Assembly: GCA_937893675.1 (NCBI GenBank)
Contig: CALBGI010000014.1
Coordinates: 1 to 64,000 of the forward strand
Source of the DNA: an uncultured Blautia sp.
GTDB taxonomy: Bacteria > Bacillota > Clostridia > Lachnospirales > Lachnospiraceae
Length of the DNA stretch: 64,000 nt
Direction: 5' to 3'
Numbering within the stretch: the stretch's first letter is position 1; each line of letters opens with the position of its first letter. Below the pieces are notes generated by a model. It ran no database searches. It worked only from the letters and a program-made list of their open reading frames with translations, and was not told the origin of the DNA. The position numbers were made by a program, and so were the translations under genes. Shown here piece by piece: positions 36,895-46,872 of this stretch.

Positions 36895-37839
36895 ATGAAA
36901 CAACCATTGCTTGTGCTCACAGGACCAACGGCTGTGGGCAAGACAAAGCTTTCCATCGCCCTGGCAAGGGCTGTTGGCGGAGAGATCATTTCCGCAGATT
37001 CCATGCAGGTTTACCGTCATATGGATATCGGTTCCGCCAAGATCAAAAAAGAAGAGATGCAGGGGATCCCCCATCACCTGATCGACGTACTGGATCCCAC
37101 AGAGGATTTTCATATTGTTCTGTTTCAGAAAATGGCAAAAGAAGCCATGGCAGATATTTACAGCCGGGGACATATCCCCATTCTCACCGGCGGCACCGGC
37201 TTTTATATTCAGGCCGTTACCCGTGACATTGATTTTACAGAAGCCGAGCAGGAAAACGGATATCGCAAAAAACTGGAAGCCATAGCACTTTCCCAGGGAG
37301 CGGAGGCGCTCCACCGGATGCTGCGGGATATTGATCCCAAAAGCGCCGAAGAAATCCATCCGAACAACGTAAAGCGCGTCATCCGCGCCCTGGAATTTTA
37401 CCACCAGAACGGTGTGTCCATTTCCAGCCACAACGAGGCGCAGAAGCAGCAGACAAGCCCCTACAACCTGGCTTATTTTGTGCTGAACGCTCCCCGTCCC
37501 CTTCTCTATGAACGCATTGAGGCGCGGGTGGATGAAATGCTCTCAGAAGGGCTGGTCGAAGAGGTGCGAAAGCTTCAGAGCATGGGCTGCTGTCGGGGGA
37601 TGGTTTCCATGCAGGGGCTTGGATACAAGGAGATCCTTTCCTATCTGGAGGGAGAATGCTCCCTTGAGGAGGCTGTCCGCATCCTGAAACGTGACACCCG
37701 CCATTTTGCCAAACGGCAGCTTACCTGGTTCCGAAGAGAACCGGAGGTGATCTGGCTTGACAAAGAAAAATTTGAATTTGACGATGAAAAAATCCTCGCC
37801 CGGATGCTTGCCGTATGCGAGGAAAAGGGAATGATATAA
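36895..37839 (+). CDS. miaA: tRNA dimethylallyltransferase
   Basis: 314 aa. Adds dimethylallyl to A37 of tRNA, the substrate for MiaB encoded upstream. P-loop GPTAVGKTKLS, SADSMQVYRHM, GGTGFYIQA and the KRDTRHFAKRQ-WFRR end are present. ATG 36895 follows TAGGAG; the in-frame GTG at 36889 overlaps that site. Confidence 0.96.
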   Translation: MKQPLLVLTGPTAVGKTKLSIALARAVGGEIISADSMQVYRHMDIGSAKIKKEEMQGIPHHLIDVLDPTEDFHIVLFQKMAKEAMADIYSRGHIPILTGGTGFYIQAVTRDIDFTEAEQENGYRKKLEAIALSQGAEALHRMLRDIDPKSAEEIHPNNVKRVIRALEFYHQNGVSISSHNEAQKQQTSPYNLAYFVLNAPRPLLYERIEARVDEMLSEGLVEEVRKLQSMGCCRGMVSMQGLGYKEILSYLEGECSLEEAVRILKRDTRHFAKRQLTWFRREPEVIWLDKEKFEFDDEKILARMLAVCEEKGMI

Positions 37840-37851
37840 AGGAGTGCAAAA

Positions 37852-39129
37852 ATGAAAGAGCTATACGCACAGCTTGGAATTTCTTCCGAGGTTTATGAAT
37901 TTGGAAAAGAAGTGGAAGCTTCTCTCAGAGAACGCTTTGAAGAGTTTGACCAAAAGGCGGAATACAACCAGATGAAGGTACTTCTTGCCATGCAGAAAAA
38001 CAAGGTCAGCGAGGAATGCTTCGGCTCCTCCTCCGGCTACGGCTACAATGACTATGGAAGAGAGGTGCTGGAGCGGGTTTATGCGGATACTTTCCACACA
38101 GAGGCCTGCCTGGTCCGTCCCCAGATCGCCTGCGGCACGCATGCCCTGGCAATCGCCCTGTTCGGCAACCTGCGTCCGGGTGACGAGATTCTCGCTCCGG
38201 CCGGAAAACCCTATGACACTCTGGAAGAAGTGATCGGCATCCGTCCCTCCAAGGGCTCTCTGGCGGAATACGGCATTACCTACCGCCAGGTGGATCTAAA
38301 AGAAGACGGAACCTTTGACTACGAGAATATCGCCAAAGCGATCAATGAGAACACCCGCCTGGTGGCGATCCAGCGCTCCAAGGGCTATCAGACCCGCCCC
38401 TCTTTCTCTGTGAAGCAGATCGGCGAGCTGATTTCCTTCGTCAAGGAGCAAAAGCCTTCTCTGATCTGTATGGTGGACAACTGCTACGGTGAATTTGTGG
38501 ATACCGTAGAGCCCAGCGATGTGGGCGCAGATATGATCGTCGGCTCTCTCATCAAAAACCCCGGCGGCGGACTTGCCCCCATCGGAGGGTATATTGCAGG
38601 GACAAAGGAATGTGTGGAAAACGCCTCCTACCGCATGACCTGCCCCGGCCTTGGCATGGAGGTGGGCGCGACCCTTGGCGTAAACCGTTCTTTCTTCCAG
38701 GGCTTCTTCATGGCCCCCATGGTAACCAAAGGCGCTTTAAAGGGCGCCGTATTTGCTGCAAATATTTATGAACGGCTGGGCTTTGGGGTGGTTCCCGACG
38801 GAAAGGAACCCCGCCAGGACATTATCCAGGCCGTGACGCTTGGCACCCCCGAGGGGCTTATCGCCTTTTGCCAGGGCATCCAGGCCGCAGCTCCCGTGGA
38901 CAGCTATGTAAGTCCGGAGCCATGGGATATGCCGGGCTATGACAGTCAGGTGATCATGGCCGCGGGAGCCTTTGTGCAGGGATCTTCCATAGAGCTTTCT
39001 GCAGATGGTCCCATGAAGCCCCCCTACGCCGTATACTTCCAGGGCGGACTCACCTGGGAGCACGCAAAGCTTGGCGTTCTCATGTCTTTGCAGAAGCTGT
39101 CTGACGCAGGTCTTGTCACACTGAAATAG
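37852..39129 (+). CDS. methionine gamma-lyase family PLP protein (YnbB-like)
   Basis: 425 aa PLP-dependent fold-I protein of the group annotated as methionine gamma-lyase/aluminium-resistance protein. Seen: SSSGYGYND, ACGTHA, MVDNCYGEF (PLP Asp) and GSLIKNPGGGLAP with the likely Schiff-base Lys near 235. True substrate is not established for the family. Often next to miaA/mutL in Firmicutes. AAGGAG precedes the start. Confidence 0.85.
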   Translation: MKELYAQLGISSEVYEFGKEVEASLRERFEEFDQKAEYNQMKVLLAMQKNKVSEECFGSSSGYGYNDYGREVLERVYADTFHTEACLVRPQIACGTHALAIALFGNLRPGDEILAPAGKPYDTLEEVIGIRPSKGSLAEYGITYRQVDLKEDGTFDYENIAKAINENTRLVAIQRSKGYQTRPSFSVKQIGELISFVKEQKPSLICMVDNCYGEFVDTVEPSDVGADMIVGSLIKNPGGGLAPIGGYIAGTKECVENASYRMTCPGLGMEVGATLGVNRSFFQGFFMAPMVTKGALKGAVFAANIYERLGFGVVPDGKEPRQDIIQAVTLGTPEGLIAFCQGIQAAAPVDSYVSPEPWDMPGYDSQVIMAAGAFVQGSSIELSADGPMKPPYAVYFQGGLTWEHAKLGVLMSLQKLSDAGLVTLK

Positions 39130-39155
39130 AAAAGGTTTTCGGGAGGAGCACGGGA

Positions 39156-40346
39156 ATGTCAGAAAAAAAGCAGATATTGATCATCGGCGCAGGAGCTGCC
39201 GGACTTACCGCAGCTATTTTTGCCGCCAGAGAGGGGGCTTCTGTCACCATTCTGGAGCAAAATGAGCGCCCGGGCAAAAAAATAAACGCCACAGGAAACG
39301 GGAAATGCAACATGACAAATCTCGTTTTTCCAGCGGACGCATACCGCGGAACACATCCGGATTTTGCAAAAAGCGCACTTTCCCAGTTTTCGGCCGAGGA
39401 TGCCCTGGACTTTTTTTCCCGGCTCGGAATCTTCCCTGTGAGCCGAAACGGCTACATTTACCCAAGAAGCGGTCAGGCGCAGAGTGTCACAGACGCCCTG
39501 GTTTCGGCAGCCAGACATTTGGGCGTAAAGATAAAAACCCAGGAGACGGCCGTAAAAATCCAGCGGGAGCCCAGTGGCTTTACCGTATTCACCCAGGGCT
39601 GGCATTACAGCTGCGACAGACTTCTTCTGGCCAATGGCTCCATGGCCTCTGCCATTGCGGGTTCCGGTGACAGCGGCTATACCCTTGCCGCCTCCCTGGG
39701 GCACACTGTCATAAAACCGCTTCCTGCGCTCTGCGCTCTGAAATGCAAAGGGAAAAACTTTCAGGGCTGGGCCGGCGTCAGAACAGAAGGGGAAGTGACC
39801 TTGCTGCTGGACGGCACCCCTTCCCATCGGGCAAGAGGAGAGCTTCAGCTGACGGAATACGGTATTTCTGGGATTCCGGTATTCCAGCTGAGCCGCTATG
39901 CTGTCCGCGCGCTTGACGCGCAGCAGGCTGTCTCTTTGTCCGTTGACTTTTTCCCGGAGCTTTCCCAAAAAGAATTTGAGGAGCTTCTCCAAAAAAGAAA
40001 AGAGCAATTCCCCTATAAAACAGAAAAGGAACAGTTAAGCGGACTGTTTCCAGATAAGCTTGTCAAGGTTTTATGCAGCCAGAAGGCTTGTGCAGCGGCG
40101 GCAAAAGCCTTTCCTCTTACCGTCACCTCCGGCATGCCCTTTGCCCAGGCGCAGGTATGCTCCGGCGGGGTGGATACCGGCGAGGTCCATGCAGAAACCA
40201 TGGAATCCAGACTGGTGCCGGGACTTTATTTTGCAGGAGAACTTTTGGATATCGACGGCACCTGCGGAGGCTATAACCTTCAGTGGGCATGGTCCAGCGG
40301 AGCAGTGGCAGGTGCACATATTGCCAAGGAGCAGAAAACATTATGA
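39156..40346 (+). CDS. HI0933/BaiN-type flavoprotein
   Basis: 396 aa FAD protein: N-terminal dinucleotide motif IIGAGAAGLTAA, NATGNGKCNMTN, and C-terminal GELLDIDGTCGGYNLQWAW are hallmarks of the HI0933 family. Members include proposed bile-acid 3-oxo reductases (BaiN), but most are unassigned. Stop overlaps the next start (ATGA). Confidence 0.88.
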   Translation: MSEKKQILIIGAGAAGLTAAIFAAREGASVTILEQNERPGKKINATGNGKCNMTNLVFPADAYRGTHPDFAKSALSQFSAEDALDFFSRLGIFPVSRNGYIYPRSGQAQSVTDALVSAARHLGVKIKTQETAVKIQREPSGFTVFTQGWHYSCDRLLLANGSMASAIAGSGDSGYTLAASLGHTVIKPLPALCALKCKGKNFQGWAGVRTEGEVTLLLDGTPSHRARGELQLTEYGISGIPVFQLSRYAVRALDAQQAVSLSVDFFPELSQKEFEELLQKRKEQFPYKTEKEQLSGLFPDKLVKVLCSQKACAAAAKAFPLTVTSGMPFAQAQVCSGGVDTGEVHAETMESRLVPGLYFAGELLDIDGTCGGYNLQWAWSSGAVAGAHIAKEQKTL

Positions 40347-41926
40347 TTCGGATCACACAGTTAAAACTTCCAATTTCTCATACAGAAGCACAGCTTACCG
40401 CAAAAATTGCGAAGGTGCTTCGCCTGAAACATACCTCTTTTTCCTGGGAAATCCAGAGACGGTCCCTGGATGCCCGCCGCAAGGACGATAAAAAATTCGT
40501 CTATACCATAGATGTTTCTGTTTCTCAGGAAGAAAAGATTCTCAAAAAGGTTGGCAATAATAATATTATGTCAATCAAAAAGGAACCCTATGTATTTCCG
40601 ACCACAGGAGAGGAGAAGCTGCCGCATTCTCCCGTGATCGTGGGAAGCGGACCGGCAGGACTTTTCTGCGCATGGTATCTGGCGCGGGCCGGTTTTTGCC
40701 CCATTGTGCTGGAGCGGGGCGAAGAAGCAAAGAAACGTCAGAAAACCGTGGACGCGTTCTGGAAAGACGGGCTTCTGGATCCGGATTCCAACGTGCAGTT
40801 CGGCGAAGGCGGCGCCGGGACCTTTTCGGACGGAAAGCTCAACACGCTGGTGAAGGATACTTTTGGCAGAAACAAAGAGGTGTTTCTGCGCCTGACCGAA
40901 GCGGGGGCGCCAAAGGAAATCCTCTACGAGAACAAACCGCATCTTGGAACGGACATGCTCATCCACATTGTGCAGACTCTGCGGAAGCAGATTGAAGACA
41001 TGGGCGGAAGCTTCCGGTTCCGGGCAAAGGTTACCGATATTCTGATGGAAGAGGGACGTGTCAAAGGGGTCGTCATCAACGAACACGAAGTGCTGCCTGC
41101 CGAAGTCTGCGTCCTGGCAATTGGCCACAGTGCGAGAGACACGTTTGCCATGCTTCACAAAAAAGGGGTGCCCATGGAGCCGAAATCCTTCGCAGTGGGA
41201 CTTCGTGTGGAACATCCCCAGTCTCTCATCAATCAGGCCCTTTACGGGGAGGACGAAAATCCCTTTCTGGGCGCGGCCAGCTACAAGGTCACGCACACCT
41301 GCCAAAACGGGCGCGGTGTGTATTCCTTCTGCATGTGTCCGGGAGGCTATGTGGTAAATGCATCCTCGGAAAAGGAGCATCTGGCCGTCAACGGAATGAG
41401 CTATCAGGCACGGGACGGGCAGAACGCGAACTCCGCCATTATTGTCACCGTAACGCCAAAGGATTTTCCGGGGGAAGGACCGCTGCAGGGCGTGGAATTT
41501 CAGAGAAATCTGGAGCGCGCAGCCTGGAATGCCGGAAAGGGAAGCGTTCCGGTACAGCTTTTTGAGGATTTCTGCTGCAGCCGTCCGAGCAAATCCCTTG
41601 GTGAAATCACGCCTCAGATAAAAGGCAGCTACCGCCTGACCAATGTAAGAGAAATTCTTCCGAAGGAAATCGGCGATTCCATTGAAGAAGGCATAAAGGC
41701 CTTTGACAAAAAGCTTCCCGGCTTTGCCAGAGGAGACGCCCTGTTAAGCGGCGTGGAAAGCCGGACCTCATCGCCGGTTCGTATTGTGAGAGACAAGGAG
41801 CTGGTTTCCACGATAGGCGGTCTTTATCCCTGCGGGGAAGGCGCCGGATATGCCGGCGGCATTACCTCTGCCGCCATGGACGGGATCAAGACGGCAGAAA
41901 AAATTTCCGGCAGATACGTTCGGTAA
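40343..41926 (+). CDS. uncharacterised FAD-dependent dehydrogenase
   Basis: 527 aa. An N-terminal basic RNA-binding-like part (1-90, KVLRLKHTSFSWEIQRRSLD) precedes the FAD motif VIVGSGPAGLFCAW near 95. Then GEGGAGTFSDGKL and the C-terminal YPCGEGAGYAGGI, conserved in this large flavoprotein family of unknown substrate. The start at 40343 is set by ATGA coupling to the preceding flavoprotein gene. Last gene of the miaB-led group. Confidence 0.85.
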   Translation: MIRITQLKLPISHTEAQLTAKIAKVLRLKHTSFSWEIQRRSLDARRKDDKKFVYTIDVSVSQEEKILKKVGNNNIMSIKKEPYVFPTTGEEKLPHSPVIVGSGPAGLFCAWYLARAGFCPIVLERGEEAKKRQKTVDAFWKDGLLDPDSNVQFGEGGAGTFSDGKLNTLVKDTFGRNKEVFLRLTEAGAPKEILYENKPHLGTDMLIHIVQTLRKQIEDMGGSFRFRAKVTDILMEEGRVKGVVINEHEVLPAEVCVLAIGHSARDTFAMLHKKGVPMEPKSFAVGLRVEHPQSLINQALYGEDENPFLGAASYKVTHTCQNGRGVYSFCMCPGGYVVNASSEKEHLAVNGMSYQARDGQNANSAIIVTVTPKDFPGEGPLQGVEFQRNLERAAWNAGKGSVPVQLFEDFCCSRPSKSLGEITPQIKGSYRLTNVREILPKEIGDSIEEGIKAFDKKLPGFARGDALLSGVESRTSSPVRIVRDKELVSTIGGLYPCGEGAGYAGGITSAAMDGIKTAEKISGRYVR

Positions 41927-41973
41927 ATCAGAAAGAGACCTGTAATCTCTGCCGTGTAAGGAGGCTTTTGCAT

Positions 41974-42726
41974 ATGGATGTGAAATTTCATATGATCCAA
42001 AATGGCTACACCATTTGTCCGGATACCTGGGGCATGAAAGATGAGTGCGCTCTTTTTTACCGCATCTATTATGTCAAAGGCGGAACCGCCTTTCTCCAAA
42101 AGGATGGCATCACCTGCCACCTGCAAAAAGAACACCTTTACATTTTTCCGGTTATGGAACCCTATACCCTGCGCCACGACATTTGTGATCCCCTGGAAGT
42201 GCTGTGGTTTCATGTGGAGCTGAACTGGGGCGTACAGATCGGCTTTCAGACCATGGAAATCCAGGAAAATACGGCGCTCTATCACCTTCTGAATGCCATG
42301 GTCGCCCTGCATCGGGAACCTGGAAGCTTTCAGGAAATCCTTTCCGTCTTTCAGGTCTTCTTAAACAGGCTGGATGAACGGCTTTCCTTTGCTTCCCATC
42401 CCGGAATGCGCATGAGGCGTGTCATCTCCTATATAGAAGAGCATATTCAGGAAAATCCCAAAGTCACCGAGCTTGCCGCCTGTGCGGGAATGGAGCGCTC
42501 TTATTTTACCCGTTGTTTTAAAGAGCAGTTCGGAATGAGCCCCAGCCATTTTGTGTATGCCAAAAAAATGAGCGTCGGCGCCCGGGCGCTTCTTCAGGGA
42601 GCAACGGTAGCAGCTGCGGCTGCATCCTGCGGCTATACCGACGAGAAAGCTTTTTCCAGAGCATTTCACAAGTACATGGAAATCCCGCCGGGAGAATACA
42701 AAAAATGTCACATTGAGCAACCTTAA
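41974..42726 (+). CDS. AraC-family transcriptional regulator
   Basis: 250 aa. A cupin-like sensing part (about 1-130) and a C-terminal double helix-turn-helix (about 150-248; VTELAACAGMERSYFTRCFKEQ, then SCGYTDEKAFSRAFHK). ATG 41974 follows AAGGAGG. A terminator separates it from the uroporphyrinogen-decarboxylase-like gene, which it may control (inference from adjacency). Confidence 0.9.
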   Translation: MDVKFHMIQNGYTICPDTWGMKDECALFYRIYYVKGGTAFLQKDGITCHLQKEHLYIFPVMEPYTLRHDICDPLEVLWFHVELNWGVQIGFQTMEIQENTALYHLLNAMVALHREPGSFQEILSVFQVFLNRLDERLSFASHPGMRMRRVISYIEEHIQENPKVTELAACAGMERSYFTRCFKEQFGMSPSHFVYAKKMSVGARALLQGATVAAAAASCGYTDEKAFSRAFHKYMEIPPGEYKKCHIEQP

Positions 42727-42755
42727 AGCCACAACAGGAAGTTGTGGCTTTTCTC
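42726..42755 (+). terminator. terminator after the AraC gene
   Basis: Perfect 10-bp stem (42726-42735 with 42741-42750), 5-base loop, then TTCTC. Confidence 0.7.
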
Positions 42756-42808
42756 ATGGGGATATAAAATAAAGACAACAAAACAACAGATTTTCAGGAG
42801 GTGTTTTT

Positions 42809-44113
42809 ATGCTGCACGACCCGTCACATAAGCCGGTGATTCCGGAAGAAAAGGAGATCCAGCTCAGTCAGAAGGACAAGGATGTTCTGAAAAAACTTGG
42901 GGCGCAGATCGCGGAGATCGCCCAGGACAAGATAAATGATGTCAACCGGAAAAACTGGACGCTCTTAAATGACAAAAAATCCGTAAAACCAATGGTATGG
43001 ATCAACGAAGTTCCCTGGCATGAAATGAATGTGGATGAGGAACTGACCCTTCGCTGTGAGCATCCCTGGGCACGGAATCTGGAGGAGGAGCTTCGCAAAA
43101 CAATCTATCAGTGGAATCATTTCCGGGGCGATATGGTAGTGGACCCCTTTATCAGTTGTCCTCTTGCCATCCACTCTACGGATTTCGGCATTATTGAAGA
43201 GGTGGACATTGCGCGCACAGACGCGGACAATGATATCTATTCCAGACATTTCAAAATCCAGATCAAAGAGCCGGAAGACATTGAAAAAATAAAAATGCCG
43301 GTCATCACCCACTACGAAAAGGCGACAGAATATTCCTACCAGGCCATGAAAGATGTGTTTGACGGAATTATCCCTGTAAAAAAAGTTGGGCAGACACATA
43401 TCTGGTATACTCCCTGGGATTTTCTGGTGCGCTGGTGGGGTGTTCAGGAAGCGATCATGGATCTGATCATGCGTCCGGAAATGGTACATGACATTTATGA
43501 GAGAATGGTGCAGGCGTGGATGGTAGAGCTGGATCAATTTGAGCAGCAGAATCTGCTGTCTCTGGACTGCAACAACACACGCGTTGGCTCCGGCGGATAT
43601 GGCTATACCACAGAGCTTCCCGGAAAAGACTTCAATCCGGATCATGTGCTTGCCAAAAACATGTGGGGCTGCGCCAATGCCCAGATTTTTTCCACGGTTT
43701 CCCCACAAATGCACTGGGAATTTGCGGTAGAGCATGATTTAAAATGGCTGGAGCGCTTTGGGCTGACCTACTACGGATGCTGCGAACCTCTGGACCAGAA
43801 GATCCCTATTCTGCGCAAAATCAAGAATCTGCGCAAAATTTCCGTGTCCCCGTGGAATGACAGCAAAAAAATCATCGATGCCATCGGAAGCGATTATGTA
43901 ATGAGCCGAAAGCCCAATCCGGCGGTGGTTGCCATGGACACTTTTTCACCGGAGCTGGCAGAAAAAGAGATCCGCGAATTTATGGATCTGACAGACGACT
44001 CCATGCATGTGGAGCTGATCTTCAAAGACATTTCCACCGTCCGCCACGACCCGAGACGTCTGTGGGAATGGGAAAAAATTGCCATGAGGACTGCAGAAGA
44101 TTACGCAAAATAA
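42809..44113 (+). CDS. uroporphyrinogen decarboxylase-like (methyltransferase-fold) protein
   Basis: 434 aa related to the URO-D/MtaA superfamily, whose members act in haem synthesis or as corrinoid-linked methyltransferases. Seen: WHEMNVDEELTLRC near the start, TPWDFLVRWWG, YYGCCEPLD in the active-site face, and a C-terminal helix pair. The CC pair could bind zinc as in MtaA-type enzymes (inference). No haem gene or corrinoid protein is adjacent; only the AraC regulator. Strong ribosome site AGGAGG. Substrate unknown. Confidence 0.65.
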   Translation: MLHDPSHKPVIPEEKEIQLSQKDKDVLKKLGAQIAEIAQDKINDVNRKNWTLLNDKKSVKPMVWINEVPWHEMNVDEELTLRCEHPWARNLEEELRKTIYQWNHFRGDMVVDPFISCPLAIHSTDFGIIEEVDIARTDADNDIYSRHFKIQIKEPEDIEKIKMPVITHYEKATEYSYQAMKDVFDGIIPVKKVGQTHIWYTPWDFLVRWWGVQEAIMDLIMRPEMVHDIYERMVQAWMVELDQFEQQNLLSLDCNNTRVGSGGYGYTTELPGKDFNPDHVLAKNMWGCANAQIFSTVSPQMHWEFAVEHDLKWLERFGLTYYGCCEPLDQKIPILRKIKNLRKISVSPWNDSKKIIDAIGSDYVMSRKPNPAVVAMDTFSPELAEKEIREFMDLTDDSMHVELIFKDISTVRHDPRRLWEWEKIAMRTAEDYAK

Positions 44114-44143
44114 AAAAACAGTTAAGAAAAGTTTCGAATTTTG

Positions 44144-44175
44144 AAAGAGAGAGAGTATACATCTCTCTCTTTTTA
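44144..44175 (+). terminator. terminator after the URO-D-like gene
   Basis: GA-repeat arm (44144-44155) pairing with CTCTCTCTTTTT (44163-44174), 7-base loop, T-run included. Confidence 0.75.
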
Positions 44176-44228
44176 TGTTAATATATAAGTTGCACTATGC
44201 TGTCCTTAGAGAGCGACAGGTAGCAATT

Positions 44229-44939
44229 ATGAAAGAATCTATGTGTGAAATACCAGAATCCCAGCGCCCTTACGAAAAGTGTTTGCGTGAAGGCACAGCG
44301 GTCTTAAGTGACATTGAGCTTCTGGCGGTCATCTTAAGAAGCGGCACCAGAGGAAACAGTTCCCTCTCTGTTGCCAGCCAGATACTGAAGATCACGGAGC
44401 ATTCGCCTTATCCGGGACTTCCCGGTCTGATGCATATGTCGGTAAAGGACCTCACGGCCATTCGGGGAGTCGGCACCGTGAAGGCCATTCAGCTGAAATG
44501 CATCGGTGAGCTTTCCAAACGGATTGCCAGAAGCGCGGCAAAACCACAGATTTCTTTTCGGGAGCCGGAAAGCATTGCCCGGTATTACATGGAGCAGCTC
44601 CGCCACGAGGAGCAGGAGCATCTTTACTGCATGTTCCTGGATACTGCAAATCATCTTCTCGGAGAAAAGCTCTTAAGCCGCGGTACCGTGAACGCAACCC
44701 TGATCACACCAAGAGAAATATTTGTGGAGGCACTGCGAAATCACGCCGTAAATTTTATTCTGGTGCATAACCATCCAGGAGGAGATCCGACGCCCAGTCA
44801 GGGCGATATGGAAGTGACGAAACGGATTTATGAAGCAGGGGAGCTTCTCGGCATACACCTTCTGGATCACATTGTGATCGGAGACCAGCGATTTGTAAGC
44901 TTTTACGCGCAGGGGATCCTTGGGGAATATTCTGGATGA
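44229..44939 (+). CDS. radC: RadC/YicR JAB-domain protein
   Basis: 236 aa. Helix-hairpin-helix part at the N-terminus (LTAIRGVGTVKAIQLK) and a JAMM metalloprotease-like domain with HNHPGGDPTPSQGD (His180) and an upstream Glu. Named for DNA repair but its real role is unsettled. The first in-frame ATG (44175) lies inside the terminator, so ATG 44229 is used; the ribosome site is weak. It precedes mreB, an order common in Firmicutes. Confidence 0.88.
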   Translation: MKESMCEIPESQRPYEKCLREGTAVLSDIELLAVILRSGTRGNSSLSVASQILKITEHSPYPGLPGLMHMSVKDLTAIRGVGTVKAIQLKCIGELSKRIARSAAKPQISFREPESIARYYMEQLRHEEQEHLYCMFLDTANHLLGEKLLSRGTVNATLITPREIFVEALRNHAVNFILVHNHPGGDPTPSQGDMEVTKRIYEAGELLGIHLLDHIVIGDQRFVSFYAQGILGEYSG

Positions 44940-44954
44940 AGGGACAGATATTCA

Positions 44955-45968
44955 ATGTTTCTAAAACGAAGCTATGGAATAGATCTTGGCAGCAGCTCTG
45001 TAAAAATCTACTCCAACTCTAAAAATAAAAGTTATATCCAAAAAAATATGATCGCGTCTAGCGGGCGCAAAATTATAGCCGTGGGCAACGAAGCATACGA
45101 AATGTTTGAAAAGGAACCAAGCCACATTTCTGTAAGTTCGCCGATGGCTTTTGGAATGATCGCAAATGTGGAGCTGCAGGAAATCGTACTCTATGTCATG
45201 ATAAAAAAGATCGTGAAGTTCTTTGGCGCCGGCTCCACCATTTATTTTTCGGTGCCCCTGGATATGACGGCCGTGGAAAAGCGAGCCTATTACGCAGTGG
45301 CGAACGGGCACTGGATGCGCAAAAACCGGGTGTTCATGGTCGAGGCGCCCATCGTGGATGCCATTGCCATGGGGCTTGATCCGGAACGCAATGAGGGAAG
45401 CATGATCGTCAACATCGGGGCTCAGACCACACAGTTTTCCGTGATTTCCGACGGAAGGATCATTATTTCCCGGCAGATCCCCATAGGCGGAAGGCAGATG
45501 AATGAAGCGGTCTGCAGCGAGATCCGGAAGCGCTACCATCTGCAGATCGGCACTCGCACAGCCAAACGCCTGAAGCTTTTCATGGGACGGCTCACCAATC
45601 AGAAAAAGGATGCCCGCAAGGTCGTGGGGATTGACAGTGTCTCCGGTCTGCCCAGGGAAGAAGTGGTTTCCTCCTATGTGGTCAATGCGGGGATCATGAA
45701 CTGTGTCAATGAGATTGCCGCGGAAATGAAAACCTTCCTGGAACGTATCCCGCCTCAGATTTCATACCGGATCGCCACGGAAGGCATTTATCTCACCGGC
45801 GGCAGCACACGGCTTCCCAATCTTGACAATTATCTTGCAAGTTATACAGGCTATACCTTCAATCTGTCTGATCTGTACGAAATGTCCGCAGTGACCGGCC
45901 TGGAAAAGATCATCCGGGACAAATCCCTTCAAAAATGGGCACAGCCGGTAACACAGCGAAAATTATAA
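44955..45968 (+). CDS. mreB: rod-shape actin MreB
   Basis: 337 aa bacterial actin: phosphate-1 motif YGIDLGSSSVKIY, VNIGAQTTQFSV, and LTGGSTRLPN. It forms membrane filaments that guide lateral wall growth. First gene of mreBCD, 15 bases after radC. Confidence 0.95.
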   Translation: MFLKRSYGIDLGSSSVKIYSNSKNKSYIQKNMIASSGRKIIAVGNEAYEMFEKEPSHISVSSPMAFGMIANVELQEIVLYVMIKKIVKFFGAGSTIYFSVPLDMTAVEKRAYYAVANGHWMRKNRVFMVEAPIVDAIAMGLDPERNEGSMIVNIGAQTTQFSVISDGRIIISRQIPIGGRQMNEAVCSEIRKRYHLQIGTRTAKRLKLFMGRLTNQKKDARKVVGIDSVSGLPREEVVSSYVVNAGIMNCVNEIAAEMKTFLERIPPQISYRIATEGIYLTGGSTRLPNLDNYLASYTGYTFNLSDLYEMSAVTGLEKIIRDKSLQKWAQPVTQRKL

Positions 45969-45987
45969 ATTCTTCGAGGTAGCATGG

Positions 45988-46872
45988 ATGAAAAACCTTT
46001 TTAAAAAATTTCATTTTCGAATAAATTTGAAAAGCAAGCATCTGCTGGCGATCATGACCTTTTTCTGCGTCAGCGGTATTATCGCCACTTTCGCAGCCGG
46101 TGCAGGCACCGGTACGCTTCAGGCTGCTGCCGGAGCAGTCGTCATTCCCTTCCAGAAGAGCATTTCCGGCATCGCGTCCCTGCTGGAGGATTTCCAGGAG
46201 AGCTTTCGCGAAAAGCAGGAAATCCTGGACGAAAATGAGGAGCTCAAAGCAACCATTGACCGCTTGAACGAGCAGAACCAGAACCTGATACAGGATCAGG
46301 GCGAGCTGGAGCGTCTCCAGCAGCTGTACGAGCTGGACGAGGAGTACACGGACTATCCCAAGATCGCCGCGTCCATCATCTCAAAGGATCCGGGAAACTG
46401 GTATGACACCTTCATTATCAACCGGGGCAGCAACGATGGCGTCCGGGTAAACAATAACGTCATCGCCGGCAAGGGTCTTGTGGGGATCGTCACCGATGTG
46501 GGGCCTGACTGGGCTACGGTCCGCTCCATCATTGACGACAGCAGCAATGTAAGCGCCATGACCGTCAGCACCATGGATACCTGTGTGGTGGAAGGAGATC
46601 TGGAACTGGCTGACGAAGGGAAGCTTCGCTTCGAGCAGCTCTATGACGTCGAAAACAAGGTAACGGTGGGAGAGCGCGTTGTCACTTCCAATATCAGCGA
46701 AAACTATCTCGAGGGAATTTTTATAGGATACGTAAGCGAAGTCGAGCAGGACAGCAATAACCTCACCAAGAACGGCTACATTGTCACTCCTGTAGATTTT
46801 TCCCATCTGAAGGAGGTTTTCGTTATTACCGCCAACAAACAGGATTTTATGGAGAGTACCAATGAAGAGTAA
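45988..46872 (+). CDS. mreC: rod-shape protein MreC
   Basis: 294 aa. One N-terminal membrane helix (about 16-38), a coiled coil (about 70-115, QEILDENEELKATIDRLN), then the beta-rich MreC domain (DPGNWYDTFIINRGSNDGV). Links MreB to PBP2 outside the membrane. Overlaps mreD by 11 bases. Confidence 0.93.
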   Translation: MKNLFKKFHFRINLKSKHLLAIMTFFCVSGIIATFAAGAGTGTLQAAAGAVVIPFQKSISGIASLLEDFQESFREKQEILDENEELKATIDRLNEQNQNLIQDQGELERLQQLYELDEEYTDYPKIAASIISKDPGNWYDTFIINRGSNDGVRVNNNVIAGKGLVGIVTDVGPDWATVRSIIDDSSNVSAMTVSTMDTCVVEGDLELADEGKLRFEQLYDVENKVTVGERVVTSNISENYLEGIFIGYVSEVEQDSNNLTKNGYIVTPVDFSHLKEVFVITANKQDFMESTNEE

